Shown: positions 15,772 through 24,054, numbered from the stretch's first letter. The stretch is DNA of 64,000 bases from Mycobacterium sp. 236(2023) (GCF_029623955.1 NZ_JARSBP010000008.1:62001-126000), one strand, 5' to 3'. Numbers and translations are program-made. Notes: generated by a model from the sequence alone, not told the origin.

Positions 15772-16492
15772 TCCGCAGACCGTCCTCGTCACGGGTGCTT
15801 CGCGCGGTATCGGTGCGGCCGTTGCGCTTCGGCTCGCCGGGCCCGGGCGCCACATCATCGTGAACTGTCGCGAAAAGGCGCGGCGCGCCGACGAAATCGC
15901 CGACCAGATCAGGGAAGCCGGTGGGTCCGCGACCGTCGCGCAGACCGATTTGTGCGACGAGTCGGCCGTCGCGGCGATGCTCGCGGATCTGGGCCGGCTG
16001 GATGTGTTGGTGCTCAACGCCTCCGGCGGCATGGAGCGAGGCGCCGACGACGGATATGCGATGCGCATCAACCGCGATGCCCAGGTGGCGTTGGCACGCA
16101 AAGCGCTTGAGGTGATGCCGCCCGGAGGACGGATCGTCTTCGTGACGAGCCACCAGGCGCATTTTCACGACACCCGGCCGGTACCGCCGGAGTATGCGGC
16201 GGTGGCGGCCAGCAAGCACGCGGGGGAACGCGCCCTGCGGGGGATGCGCGCGGTGCTGGAGCGCAACGGTGTGGAGCTGGTCGTCGTGTCGGGCGACATG
16301 ATCGAGGGCACCTTCGTGGTGCGTCTGCTCGACCGGGCCAACCCTGACGCTGTGGCGCAACGACGGGCGGCGGGCCCGCTGCCGACGGTCGAGGAGTTCG
16401 CGGAGGCGATCGCGAACGCAGTGACGGACCCCGACGTGGACGGCCGGACGGTGTACGTCGGCGGAATCGATTTTCTCTCCGTCGGAAGATAA
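15761..16492 (+). CDS. SDR-family reductase with atypical catalytic motif
   Basis: A 243-residue short-chain dehydrogenase. The NAD(P) loop TGASRGIGAAV and LVLNASGG are present. The active-site YxxxK is not canonical: the lysine is probably Lys152 in AASKHAGE, but the residue four before it is Val, and the nearest Tyr is residue 145. I recall a group of actinobacterial SDRs with this arrangement. It is the last gene of the E1/ACP/KASIII operon, overlapping KASIII by 11 bases, and would fit reduction of a 3-oxoacyl product if it is active. Confidence 0.82.
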   Translation: MSDSPQTVLVTGASRGIGAAVALRLAGPGRHIIVNCREKARRADEIADQIREAGGSATVAQTDLCDESAVAAMLADLGRLDVLVLNASGGMERGADDGYAMRINRDAQVALARKALEVMPPGGRIVFVTSHQAHFHDTRPVPPEYAAVAASKHAGERALRGMRAVLERNGVELVVVSGDMIEGTFVVRLLDRANPDAVAQRRAAGPLPTVEEFAEAIANAVTDPDVDGRTVYVGGIDFLSVGR

Positions 16493-16498
16493 AGAAAA

Positions 16499-16521
16499 GC
16501 CCCGGCGTCGGGTGCCGGGGC
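16499..16521. terminator. Bidirectional intrinsic terminator
   Basis: GCCCCGGC and GCCGGGGC form an 8-bp GC stem with a 7-base loop. A T-rich tail follows on the plus strand and an A-rich stretch (AAAGAAAA) precedes it, so it can end the operon on one side and the tRNA-Ser transcript on the other. Confidence 0.75.
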
Positions 16522-16529
16522 ATTTCTTC

Positions 16530-16620
16530 TGGCGGTGGCGGAGGGATTTGAACCCTCGGACGGGGGTTACCCGTCACACGCTTTCGAGGCGTGCTCCTTA
16601 GGCCGCTCGGACACGCCACC
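16530..16620 (-). tRNA. tRNA-Ser (CGA)
   Basis: The minus strand folds into a type II tRNA. The acceptor arms are GGTGGCG and CGCCACC with G discriminator and encoded CCA. The anticodon arm is CACGC-CTCGAAA-GCGTG, giving anticodon CGA. A long variable arm and GGTTCAAATCC T-arm are present. It decodes UCG. Confidence 0.95.
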
Positions 16621-16678
16621 GTGTGGCAGCTTACCGATGGACGCGGCGTGGACCAAAACGCCGCCGAGCGTGAGAGGT

Positions 16679-17128
16679 CTAGCGGTGGCGGGCGAAGAAC
16701 TCCTCCAGCGGGGCCGCGCACTCGGCTTCCAACACTCCCCCGCGCACCTGCGGCCGGTGCGTCAGCCGGCGATCGCGCACCACGTCCCACAGCGAGCCGA
16801 CTGCCCCCGTCTTCGGCTCCCACGCCCCGAAGACCACCCGCGCGACACGCGCCATCACTAGCGCACCCGCGCACATCGTGCACGGCTCGACCGTCACCGC
16901 CAGTGTCGCCCCTTCCAACCGCCAGCCGTCGCCGTTGACCAGCGCCGCAGCGCGCAAGGCCAGGATCTCCGCGTGCGCCGTCGGATCGCCGAGCTCCTCG
17001 CGCGCATTCGCGGCACGGGCCAGCTCAGTGCCATCGGCGGCAACCACCACCGCACCGATCGGCACGTCGCGCGATCCGGCCTGAAGAGCCGCATCGAGAG
17101 CCGAACGAATCAGGGCCTCGTCGGTCAC
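16679..17128 (-). CDS. tadA: tRNA adenosine(34) deaminase
   Basis: A 149-residue zinc deaminase that converts A34 of tRNA-Arg(ACG) to inosine, so that CGU, CGC and CGA can be read. The catalytic motifs are HAEILALR (His ligand and proton-shuttle Glu) and EPCTMCAGA with two Cys ligands. Its target tRNA-Arg(ACG) is encoded in this window at 40185-40257. It starts inside the stop of the upstream partner gene, so the two are coupled. Confidence 0.93.
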   Translation of the reverse strand: MTDEALIRSALDAALQAGSRDVPIGAVVVAADGTELARAANAREELGDPTAHAEILALRAAALVNGDGWRLEGATLAVTVEPCTMCAGALVMARVARVVFGAWEPKTGAVGSLWDVVRDRRLTHRPQVRGGVLEAECAAPLEEFFARHR

Positions 17129-17649
17129 CTATTGAGACGCTCGAGAACCGCCGACAACTCGTCGGCGAACCCCATCTCGCGCGCGATCCGGCCGACCTGC
17201 TCGTCGGCGTAGAGGTCGTCGCTCTCGTCGAGGATCACGCCGAGCACCGCCTCGGGCAGCCCGATGTCGGACAGCACGCCCAGGTCGCCCTCTTCGAACG
17301 GATCACAGCGTTCCAGCTCGTCGTCGTCGATGTCGGAATCGAGCTTCTCCAATACCTCGGCCGCGATGTCGTAGTCCAGAGCCGCGGTGGCATCCGACAG
17401 CAGCAACCGCGTCCCGGACGGGGCGGGGCGCACGATCACGAAGAATTCGTCATCGATGTCGAGGATCCCGAAAACTGCCCCGGCACTGCGTAATTCACGC
17501 AACTCGGTCTCGGCCGCGGCCAGGCTCGTGCGAGCCGCCTTTTGCATCGCAGTGCATCGCCACTTGCCGTCCTCCCGGACGACTGCCACGCCGAAGCCGT
17601 CCGGAACGTCGGTCGCCCGCTCCTGCTTCTGTGCACTCTGCGCTCCCAT
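17125..17649 (-). CDS. tRNA adenosine deaminase-associated protein
   Basis: A 174-residue protein of the actinobacterial family found beside tadA. It is acidic in its second half (DSDIDDDELERCDPFEEGDL) and has no transmembrane segment. The beta-rich N-terminal half includes FGVAVVREDGKWRCTAM. Its role is unknown; the constant linkage to tadA suggests it helps the deaminase or is regulated with it. The ATG at 17649 lies 7 bases from a TACCGT -10 box. Confidence 0.85.
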   Translation of the reverse strand: MGAQSAQKQERATDVPDGFGVAVVREDGKWRCTAMQKAARTSLAAAETELRELRSAGAVFGILDIDDEFFVIVRPAPSGTRLLLSDATAALDYDIAAEVLEKLDSDIDDDELERCDPFEEGDLGVLSDIGLPEAVLGVILDESDDLYADEQVGRIAREMGFADELSAVLERLNR

Positions 17650-17656
17650 GCCCGCA

Positions 17657-17662
17657 ACGGTA
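17657..17662 (-). promoter_or_regulatory. Candidate leaderless -10 box (TACCGT)
   Basis: TACCGT ends 7 bases before the ATG at 17649 and would serve the deaminase-partner/tadA operon. Confidence 0.5.
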
Positions 17663-17694
17663 GTCCCCTACCAGGGCCTTTACCAGCGCGTCCG

Positions 17695-17700
17695 TACCCT
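17695..17700 (+). promoter_or_regulatory. Candidate leaderless -10 box (TACCCT)
   Basis: TACCCT ends 6 bases before the GTG at 17707 of tyrA and lies face to face with the tadA-operon promoter. Confidence 0.5.
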
Positions 17701-17706
17701 GGGCAC

Positions 17707-18663
17707 GTGACGAAGACACCGGTGTGTGTGCTCGGCCTCGGCCTGATCGGCGGATCCCTGATGCGGGCCGCCAAGGCCGCCGGACGCGAGGTGTTCGGCT
17801 ACAACCGGTCCGTCGAGGGAGTCGAAGCGGCCCGGTTCGACGGGTTCGACGCCACCACGCATCTCGACGAGACGCTGACCAGGGCCGCGGAAACCGGCGC
17901 GCTGATCGTCCTCGCGGTGCCGATGCCGGCGCTGCCCCAGATGCTGCGCCATGTTCGCGACATCGCCCCGACCTGCCCGCTGACCGACGTCACCAGCGTC
18001 AAGAGCGCCGTGCAGACCGAGGTGCGACATGCGGGCCTGCTCGACCGTTTCGTCGGCGGACATCCGATGACGGGCACCGCCCACTCCGGCTGGGCCGCGG
18101 GCAACCAGCACCTGTTCGAGAACACGCCATGGGTGATCAGCGTCGACGATCACGTCGACTCTGACGTGTGGACCCACGTGATGGACCTCGCGCTCGACTG
18201 CGGCGCCTTCGTCGTGCCCGCGCGGTCCGATGAGCACGACGCCGCGGCGGCGACGATCTCCCATCTGCCGCACCTGCTCGCCGAGGCGCTGGCAGCGACC
18301 GCCGGGGAGATCCCGCTGGCGTTCGCCCTGGCGGCCGGATCGTTCCGCGACGGCACCCGTGTCGCCGGCACCGCACCCGACCTGGTGCGAGCGATGTGCG
18401 AGGCCAACGCCGGGCAGCTGCTTCCGGTGCTCGACCACACGCTGAAACTGCTCACCGACGCCCGCAATCACCTGGCCCACGACCAACCGGTGGCCGACCT
18501 GGTCGAGACGGGGCACGCGGCGCGGATCCGCTACGACAGCTTCAGCCGACCGCAGATCGTCACCACCGTCATCGGCGCCGACGGCTGGCGCGACGAACTC
18601 GCCGCCGCGGGGCGCGCCGGCGGCGTGATCAGATCCGCTCTGCCAACCCGGGGTAGTCGATGA
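17707..18663 (+). CDS. tyrA: Prephenate dehydrogenase
   Basis: A 318-residue NAD-dependent enzyme of tyrosine biosynthesis that decarboxylates prephenate to 4-hydroxyphenylpyruvate. The Rossmann loop is VLGLGLIGGSLMRAA. TDVTSVKSAV, GGHPMTGTAHSGW and the arginine in GSFRDGTRV are typical of TyrA. There is no ACT domain, so feedback control by that route is not expected. Its 3' end overlaps the convergent glycolipid-binding-type gene by 35 bases. Confidence 0.92.
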   Translation: MTKTPVCVLGLGLIGGSLMRAAKAAGREVFGYNRSVEGVEAARFDGFDATTHLDETLTRAAETGALIVLAVPMPALPQMLRHVRDIAPTCPLTDVTSVKSAVQTEVRHAGLLDRFVGGHPMTGTAHSGWAAGNQHLFENTPWVISVDDHVDSDVWTHVMDLALDCGAFVVPARSDEHDAAAATISHLPHLLAEALAATAGEIPLAFALAAGSFRDGTRVAGTAPDLVRAMCEANAGQLLPVLDHTLKLLTDARNHLAHDQPVADLVETGHAARIRYDSFSRPQIVTTVIGADGWRDELAAAGRAGGVIRSALPTRGSR

Positions 18664-19204
18664 TGAAGCCGTCCGCATCGACCGAGATCGTCGTATCGGC
18701 GACGGGCGAGCTGAGCGTGATGCCGTCCTCGGTGGCGGTGTAGCCGATGTTCTCGACGACGACCGACAGGTCGGGCACCCGAACGTAGACGACCGGCACG
18801 GTCACCGATTCGCCGCTGCCGGGCAGGACGCCGGTGCGGCGGATCGGCAGCGTGTTGAAGAACGGGCTGAAGACCATGTCCACGTCGAGTGCGCCGTCGA
18901 ACGCCGACCGGCTGGTCTGGCCCGAGTGTTCCTGGACCATCCACATGTTCTCCTCGTCGCGCGCGATCGAGAGCTGGCGCTCCCGTTCGGCGAGCGTGAC
19001 GGTCAAGGACAACCGCTTCGTCGCGCCACTCTCATCGGTGACCAAGTCATATGAGGCGCTGAACGCAGGATGTGCAGACGTGGCGGCGGCAACGACCCGA
19101 CCGTAGGCCTTGATGCGTTTGCCCGAGAGCTGGACACGGACCGACTCCATCCGCGGCTCGTCGTGAGCTCTCCACGTCAGCACCGAGCGGTCGACTTCAC
19201 TCAT
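18629..19204 (-). CDS. Putative glycolipid-binding protein (Rv3755c-like)
   Basis: A 191-residue soluble protein of the group annotated as putative glycolipid-binding, a beta-rich fold. It has no signal peptide. Segments such as SVLTWRAHDEPRMESVRVQL, MDVDMVFSPFFNTLPIRR-like (DVDMVFSPFFNTLPIRR) and VPVVYVRVPDLSV are characteristic. It starts in an ATGA overlap with the stop of the permease gene, so it is translated as the last gene of the osmolyte transporter operon. The link between a lipid-binding fold and this transporter is unexplained. Confidence 0.75.
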   Translation of the reverse strand: MSEVDRSVLTWRAHDEPRMESVRVQLSGKRIKAYGRVVAAATSAHPAFSASYDLVTDESGATKRLSLTVTLAERERQLSIARDEENMWMVQEHSGQTSRSAFDGALDVDMVFSPFFNTLPIRRTGVLPGSGESVTVPVVYVRVPDLSVVVENIGYTATEDGITLSSPVADTTISVDADGFIIDYPGLAERI

Positions 19205-19974
19205 GGCTCTACCGTAGACGGCGGCTCGCCGCGTTCGTGGCCGGACGGGGAACGGGCGCCGGAACGTGACTCGAGCGCAACCTCGTCGGAGAGAAACGGT
19301 TGCGGCATTCGGCGCAGCCTGCCAGTTCCAGGCACCGACAGCCACACGGCGAATGCCAATGCCGCGTCGAGGATCAGGGCCAGCGCCGTCACCATCAGCG
19401 CGCCCACCAAGGCGAGGTAGAACTCCCGCACCTTGATGCCGTCGATCAGATAGCGGCCCAGCCCGCCGAGGCTCGCGTATGCGGCGACGGTTGCGGTCGC
19501 GACGATCTGCAACGTCGCGGTACGCAATCCCCCGAGGATCAACGGCATCGCGTTGGGCGTCTCGACGCGCAGCAGGATCCGGGTCTCCGTCATGCCCATC
19601 GACCTGGCGGCGTCGACCACCGCGCGGTCGACGTTCGCGATTCCCGAGTACGTGCCCGCCAGCAGCGGCGGGATGCCCAGCAGCATCAGCGCGACGGTCG
19701 GCGGGATGAGACCCAGCCCCCACAGCAGCACCCCGAGCAGCAGCACCCCGAGGGTGGGCAGGGCGCGCAGCGCGTTGACCCCGGTGACGACGAGGAATGT
19801 GCCACGACCGGTATGCCCGATCAGCATGCCGAGCGGGATCGCGATCAGGGCCGAGAAGAACACCGCGATGACGGTGTACTGCAGGTGTTCGAGGATGCGT
19901 GCGGTCAGCCCGGCCGGACCACCCCAGTTGGCCGCGGTGAAGATGAAGGTGAGCGCCTCGTTCAGGAAGTTCAT
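19201..19974 (-). CDS. proZ: Osmolyte ABC transporter permease ProZ
   Basis: A 257-residue inner-membrane permease of the OpuC/ProW type with about six membrane spans. The cytoplasmic coupling loop is ARSMGMTETRILLRVETPNA (EAA motif region). The tail after the last span is unusually long, charged and Pro/Gly-rich (SRSGARSPSGHERGEPP). The start ATG at 19974 gives MNFLNEAL and overlaps the proW stop (ATGA). With ProW it forms the channel for glycine betaine, choline or related solutes. Confidence 0.87.
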   Translation of the reverse strand: MNFLNEALTFIFTAANWGGPAGLTARILEHLQYTVIAVFFSALIAIPLGMLIGHTGRGTFLVVTGVNALRALPTLGVLLLGVLLWGLGLIPPTVALMLLGIPPLLAGTYSGIANVDRAVVDAARSMGMTETRILLRVETPNAMPLILGGLRTATLQIVATATVAAYASLGGLGRYLIDGIKVREFYLALVGALMVTALALILDAALAFAVWLSVPGTGRLRRMPQPFLSDEVALESRSGARSPSGHERGEPPSTVEP

Positions 19975-20636
19975 GTCGCAGCCCCGGCCTTGGCGTCGGA
20001 CCGCGAGGCTCTGGTCCAAGGGGTGAGTGCTTTGCCCGCCACCATGATCAGTGTGTCGATGATGATCGCGAGCACGAAGATCGCGACGATGCCCGCGATG
20101 ATCTGGTCACTCTTGTTGGCCTGATACCCCTCGGTGAACCACGTGCCGAGGCCTCCGATGCCGATGACCGAACCGACGGCGACCATCGAGATGTTGGTGA
20201 CGGCAACGACGCGCAGGCTCGCAATGAGCACCGGAAGCGCCAACGGGAGTTCGATTTTCAGCATTCGGGTGAGCGGTTTGTAGCCGACCGCGGTGGCGGC
20301 GTCGAGCACGGCGGGCGACACCGCGTCGAGCGCCTCGGGCACCGCGCGAACCAGCAGGGCCACCGTGTACAGCGTCAGCGCGACGATGACGTTGGCTTCG
20401 TCGAGGATTCGCGTCGGGATGATCAGCGGCAGCACCACGAACAACGCCAGCGACGGGATAGTGAAGATGATGCTCGCCGTCACCGTCGTCATCCGGCGCA
20501 GCACCGTGGTGCGTTGCACGAGCGCACCCAGCGGGACGGCGATCAACAGCCCCAGCACGATCGGAATCAGCGACAGCCGAAGGTGAATCAGCGTCAGTGT
20601 CCACAGATCGTCGAGGTGCGTGAAGAGATAGCGCAT
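19971..20636 (-). CDS. proW: Osmolyte ABC transporter permease ProW
   Basis: A 221-residue permease with about five to six spans. The coupling-loop motif is AATAVGYKPLTRMLKIELPL. The final helix is followed by a basic tail. It is the partner of the downstream ProZ permease, and the two share the same ATPase. The start ATG at 20636 is 6 bases after the proV stop on the minus strand. Gene order binding protein, ATPase, permease, permease matches proX-proV-proW-proZ of M. tuberculosis. Confidence 0.87.
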   Translation of the reverse strand: MRYLFTHLDDLWTLTLIHLRLSLIPIVLGLLIAVPLGALVQRTTVLRRMTTVTASIIFTIPSLALFVVLPLIIPTRILDEANVIVALTLYTVALLVRAVPEALDAVSPAVLDAATAVGYKPLTRMLKIELPLALPVLIASLRVVAVTNISMVAVGSVIGIGGLGTWFTEGYQANKSDQIIAGIVAIFVLAIIIDTLIMVAGKALTPWTRASRSDAKAGAAT

Positions 20637-20642
20637 GACGCT

Positions 20643-21752
20643 CTACCCCAACTCCGGGATCTGCCGCTGCTTCTGCAGCAGTTCCAGGACATCCGGTGCC
20701 CGCACGCCGCCGATCAAGTGCCCGTCGTCGTCGACCGCGACGCCCAGGCCCGTCGGCGAGGACAGCGCGGCGTCGAGCGCCTGCCGCAGCGTGCCGTCCG
20801 GCCGGAAGAACGAGCCGCCACCGACGGTGCAGTCGTACAGTGAGTTGCCTTTTCGATGCAGCGCAACGCCTTCGGCGTTCATCCAGGCATACGGCGTCTT
20901 GTCGGCCTTGGTGACCAGCACCCAGTCCTGCGGCCCCAGATCGAGTGCGTCGATATCGGCCTCGGCTGCGTTCGGGACGTCGTGCAGCGGTAGCCCGGTG
21001 GCGTGAAAGAACTGCAGACCGCGATAACCGCGGTCGGCGCCGACAAACGCGGAGACGAGTTCGTTTGCAGGGTTGGACAACACGAACTGCGGATCGGCGT
21101 ACTGCTGCAGGACCCCACCACGGCCGAAGACGGCGACCTTGTCACCGAGCTTGACGGCCTCGTCGATGTCGTGGGTGACGAAGACGATCGTCTTGCGCAA
21201 TTCACTTTGCAGACGCAGGATCTCGGCCTGCAGATCCTCACGCACCACCGGGTCGACGGCACTGAACGGTTCATCCATCAACAGGATCGGCGGGTCAGCT
21301 GCCAGGGCCCTGGCCACCCCGACGCGCTGCTGCTGACCACCCGAGAGCTGCGCCGGATACCGGTCGGCGAGCTTGGGATCCAGTCCGACGCGTTCGAGCA
21401 CCTCGAGCGCGGATTTGCGTGCGCTGCGCCGCGATTCGCCCTTCAGCACCGGCACGGTCGCGACATTGTCGACGACGCGCAGATGCGGCATCAGTCCCGC
21501 GCTCTGGATCACATAACCGATTCCGAGCCGCAACTTGACGGCATCGACCTTCGTGACGTCCTTGCCGTCGACGGTGAGCGTTCCCGAGGTCGGGTCGATC
21601 ATCCGGTTGATCATTCGCATCGACGTCGTCTTGCCGCAGCCCGAAGGCCCCACGAACACCGCAAGCGTCCCCTCCGGAACCTCCAGCGTCAGATCGTCGA
21701 CCGCGACGGTGCCGTCGGGATACTTCTTGGTGACGTTCTCGAACGTGATCAT
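20643..21752 (-). CDS. proV: Osmolyte ABC transporter ATPase ProV with CBS domains
   Basis: A 369-residue ATPase. It has Walker A GPSGCGKTTSM, signature LSGGQQQRVGVARAL, Walker B PILLMDEPFSAVDP and switch His in VFVTHDIDEA. The C-terminal third, from about residue 250, carries a CBS-domain pair (WVLVTKADKTPYAWM, GLGVAVDDDGHLIGGV), which in OpuA-type transporters senses ionic strength or nucleotides. Its stop-start spacing with proX is a single base, so the operon is tightly packed. Confidence 0.92.
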   Translation of the reverse strand: MITFENVTKKYPDGTVAVDDLTLEVPEGTLAVFVGPSGCGKTTSMRMINRMIDPTSGTLTVDGKDVTKVDAVKLRLGIGYVIQSAGLMPHLRVVDNVATVPVLKGESRRSARKSALEVLERVGLDPKLADRYPAQLSGGQQQRVGVARALAADPPILLMDEPFSAVDPVVREDLQAEILRLQSELRKTIVFVTHDIDEAVKLGDKVAVFGRGGVLQQYADPQFVLSNPANELVSAFVGADRGYRGLQFFHATGLPLHDVPNAAEADIDALDLGPQDWVLVTKADKTPYAWMNAEGVALHRKGNSLYDCTVGGGSFFRPDGTLRQALDAALSSPTGLGVAVDDDGHLIGGVRAPDVLELLQKQRQIPELG

Positions 21753-22703
21753 CTATTTCCCGATCGGCTGATTGAAACCGTTGTCGGCGATCCACTTCTC
21801 CGCCGCCTCGTCAGGGTCGATGCCCTGGTTGCCCTCCACCGACGTGTTCAGGTCGATCAGAGCCTCGGTCGTCAATTTCGCACTGACCGCGTCGAGCACC
21901 GTCTTCAGTTCGTTCGACATCTTCTGTGAAGCAACCAACGGCACCACGTTGGCCGCGAGGAAGACGTTCTCCGGATCGTCGAGCACCACCAGCTTGCTCT
22001 GCTCGATGGCCGGCGACGTGCTGAAGATGTTGGCCGCCGTGACCGTCCCGCCGGTGAGCGCCTGCACGGTCGCCGGGCCGCCGCCGTCGCTGATCGCGAC
22101 GAAGTTGGCGGGCGCGATGTCGAGGCCGTACTTCTCCTTCAGCCCGACCAGTCCCGTCTGCCGCGTCTGAAACTCCGACGGCCCACCAACTTTCACTTCC
22201 GGTGAGTGCGTGGCGAGATCGGCGATGGACTTGAGGTTCCAGCGCTGCGCGGTCTGTTCGGACACCGCCAGGGTGTCCTTGTCCTCGGCGGGTGACGGAT
22301 ACAGGATCGACAGATCCCCGGGCAGCGCCTTGAACAGCGCGAGCAGCACGGTGTCCGGCGTGGTCGCCGTGCTCTTCGCGTCGAAGTACTGCAACAGGTT
22401 GCCCGTATACTCAGGGATCAGGTCGATCGAATGATCCTGCACCGCCGGGATGTACGTCTCACGGCTGCCGATACCGAACTGCCGCGTGATCGAGAATCCG
22501 TTGGCCTCCAGCGCCTGGGCGTAGATCTCGGCGATGATCTTCGATTCGGTGAAGTCGGCTGACCCCACCTTGATCGTTTTCAGATCACCGGAGATCTCGC
22601 CGCCGCCGAGCGGATTCGAGCTGCCACAGGCTGCCAGAAATGTGGCGATCAGCGCGAAGAACGCCGTGACGGCCATGCGCTTTCGTTGTCGGGACCAGTT
22701 CAT
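21753..22703 (-). CDS. proX: Osmolyte-binding lipoprotein ProX
   Basis: A 316-residue substrate-binding lipoprotein with a basic N-terminus and lipobox LAACGSS. The mature domain (KVGSADFTESKIIAEIYAQA, DLIPEYTGNLLQYF, FVAISDGGGPATVQALTGG) is typical of glycine-betaine/carnitine/choline-binding proteins. It is the first gene of the transporter operon, and its leader contains a GAAAGGAC site. It delivers solute to ProW/ProZ outside the membrane. Confidence 0.92.
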   Translation of the reverse strand: MNWSRQRKRMAVTAFFALIATFLAACGSSNPLGGGEISGDLKTIKVGSADFTESKIIAEIYAQALEANGFSITRQFGIGSRETYIPAVQDHSIDLIPEYTGNLLQYFDAKSTATTPDTVLLALFKALPGDLSILYPSPAEDKDTLAVSEQTAQRWNLKSIADLATHSPEVKVGGPSEFQTRQTGLVGLKEKYGLDIAPANFVAISDGGGPATVQALTGGTVTAANIFSTSPAIEQSKLVVLDDPENVFLAANVVPLVASQKMSNELKTVLDAVSAKLTTEALIDLNTSVEGNQGIDPDEAAEKWIADNGFNQPIGK

Positions 22704-22785
22704 TCGAACGTCCTTTCAGTTCCGCCGACCATACGTCACGAGCGTTTCGGTTTCATTCGAAGAGTTAAAGGGCAAAGATGGACCC

Positions 22786-23139
22786 ATGACCAGCGATCCG
22801 TTCGCGACGCCCGACCCGCCGGCTTTCGACGCGCCCGGCACTCCCCCCTCGGGCACACCGCCGCCACCCCCCGAGTCAGCGGTCAAATTCACTAAGGCGG
22901 CAGCACTATGGGGCTCGCTGGCCCTGGGATTCGTCGTCCTCGTCGTGCTGCTGATCTTCATCGCACAGAACACGGCGTCCACCCCACTGCGATTCCTCGG
23001 CTGGGAGTGGTCGCTGCCCTTGGGCGTCGGCATCCTGTTCGCCGCGGTGGCCGGCGGATTGCTCACCTTCGCCGTCGGCGCCGTGCGCATTTTCCAACTG
23101 CGACGGGCTGCGAAGAAGAACCTCAAAGCCGGCCTGTAG
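22786..23139 (+). CDS. LapA-domain small membrane protein (Rv3760-like)
   Basis: A 117-residue membrane protein. The first 40 residues are Pro-rich and flexible (APGTPPSGTPPPPPESA). Two hydrophobic spans flank the conserved IFIAQNTASTPLRFLGWEWS, the hallmark of the LapA/DUF1049 domain, and the C-terminus is basic (RRAAKKNL). LapA in proteobacteria is tied to lipopolysaccharide assembly; the mycobacterial role is unknown. It is divergent from the ProX operon. Confidence 0.8.
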   Translation: MTSDPFATPDPPAFDAPGTPPSGTPPPPPESAVKFTKAAALWGSLALGFVVLVVLLIFIAQNTASTPLRFLGWEWSLPLGVGILFAAVAGGLLTFAVGAVRIFQLRRAAKKNLKAGL

Positions 23140-23143
23140 CGGC

Positions 23144-23956
23144 TCACCTGATCGAGACCAGCTGATCTATCGAGTCCCGGGGCAGATCGCCGTCGACGGT
23201 CGCCGTGACGACCATGTTGTTCACCGTGATGGCGCCCTTGTGATTATCCAGCCACGCCGTATCCGCGGCGTCGCGGCCGGTCGCGATGCGGACCATCGAC
23301 TGGCGCGGCGCCAAGCACGTCGCGTCGACGACCCGCCACTGCCCCTCGACAAATGCTTCAGCGACGGCGTGGAAGTCCATCGGCTGGCATCCGGGGGCGT
23401 ACACCGACACGAGCCGCGCCGGGACGTTGACCGCGCGCAGCAGCGCGATGACGAGGTGGGCGTAGTCGCGGCACACGCCCGACCCTGCCAATAGCGTGTC
23501 GGCGGCTCCGTCGATCGGATCACTGGACCCCGGCACGTAACTCAGCCTGGCGCCCACCCATGACGACACCTTCTCCAGCAGCGCGACGGAATCGGCGACG
23601 TCGCCGAATTCGGTCGCCGCGAAGCCGAAGAACTTGTCCGCCTCGGCGTACCGGCTGGGCCGTAGATAGGTGGACAGATCGAGGTCGTTCAGCGGCGCCG
23701 GTTCGGCCTGCCCGAGGACTGTCGCCGCATAGGTGACCTTGAGGTTGCCGACGGGAGCCTCGAACTTGTGGATGCGGTTACCGTGATCGCCACTGATCTC
23801 TTGAATCTCGGTGAGCGGAATCTCCTTGCCGTTCAACACGAACGACAGCGATTCGGTGACCTCGGCCCCCGGCTGGGGCGCCACGGCGATCTGGAATTCC
23901 AGGGTGGTGGCGTCGGTGATCTCGACATCCAACTCGGCACCGACATCACGTTTCAT
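23144..23956 (-). CDS. Transglutaminase-like cysteine peptidase family protein
   Basis: A 270-residue protein with the transglutaminase-core triad: Cys in GSGVCRDYAHL, His in PMDFHAVAEAF and Asp in WRVVDATCLAP. The N-terminal part is a beta-rich domain. Related actinobacterial proteins are cytoplasmic with unproven activity (peptide hydrolysis or cross-linking). The ATG at 23956 (MKRDVGAELDV) is preferred to upstream starts because upstream sequence looks non-coding. The family often occurs beside DUF403/DUF404 genes; that is not the case here. Confidence 0.82.
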   Translation of the reverse strand: MKRDVGAELDVEITDATTLEFQIAVAPQPGAEVTESLSFVLNGKEIPLTEIQEISGDHGNRIHKFEAPVGNLKVTYAATVLGQAEPAPLNDLDLSTYLRPSRYAEADKFFGFAATEFGDVADSVALLEKVSSWVGARLSYVPGSSDPIDGAADTLLAGSGVCRDYAHLVIALLRAVNVPARLVSVYAPGCQPMDFHAVAEAFVEGQWRVVDATCLAPRQSMVRIATGRDAADTAWLDNHKGAITVNNMVVTATVDGDLPRDSIDQLVSIR

Positions 23957-24054
23957 GGCAGGTTGCTTCTTTCCGAGGCGAGAGAGAAATTTGGTGGGGC
24001 GTGTACTGGGCACGCGATTCTCTACCCGCGGGTGACCTGCGGAAAACCTCTAAT

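Noticed and set aside
12371..16492. Reading the E1 genes as the ordinary pyruvate dehydrogenase complex
   Set aside because: No E2 catalytic domain or E3 is present, and the genes are translationally coupled to an ACP and a KASIII, so a housekeeping role is less likely.
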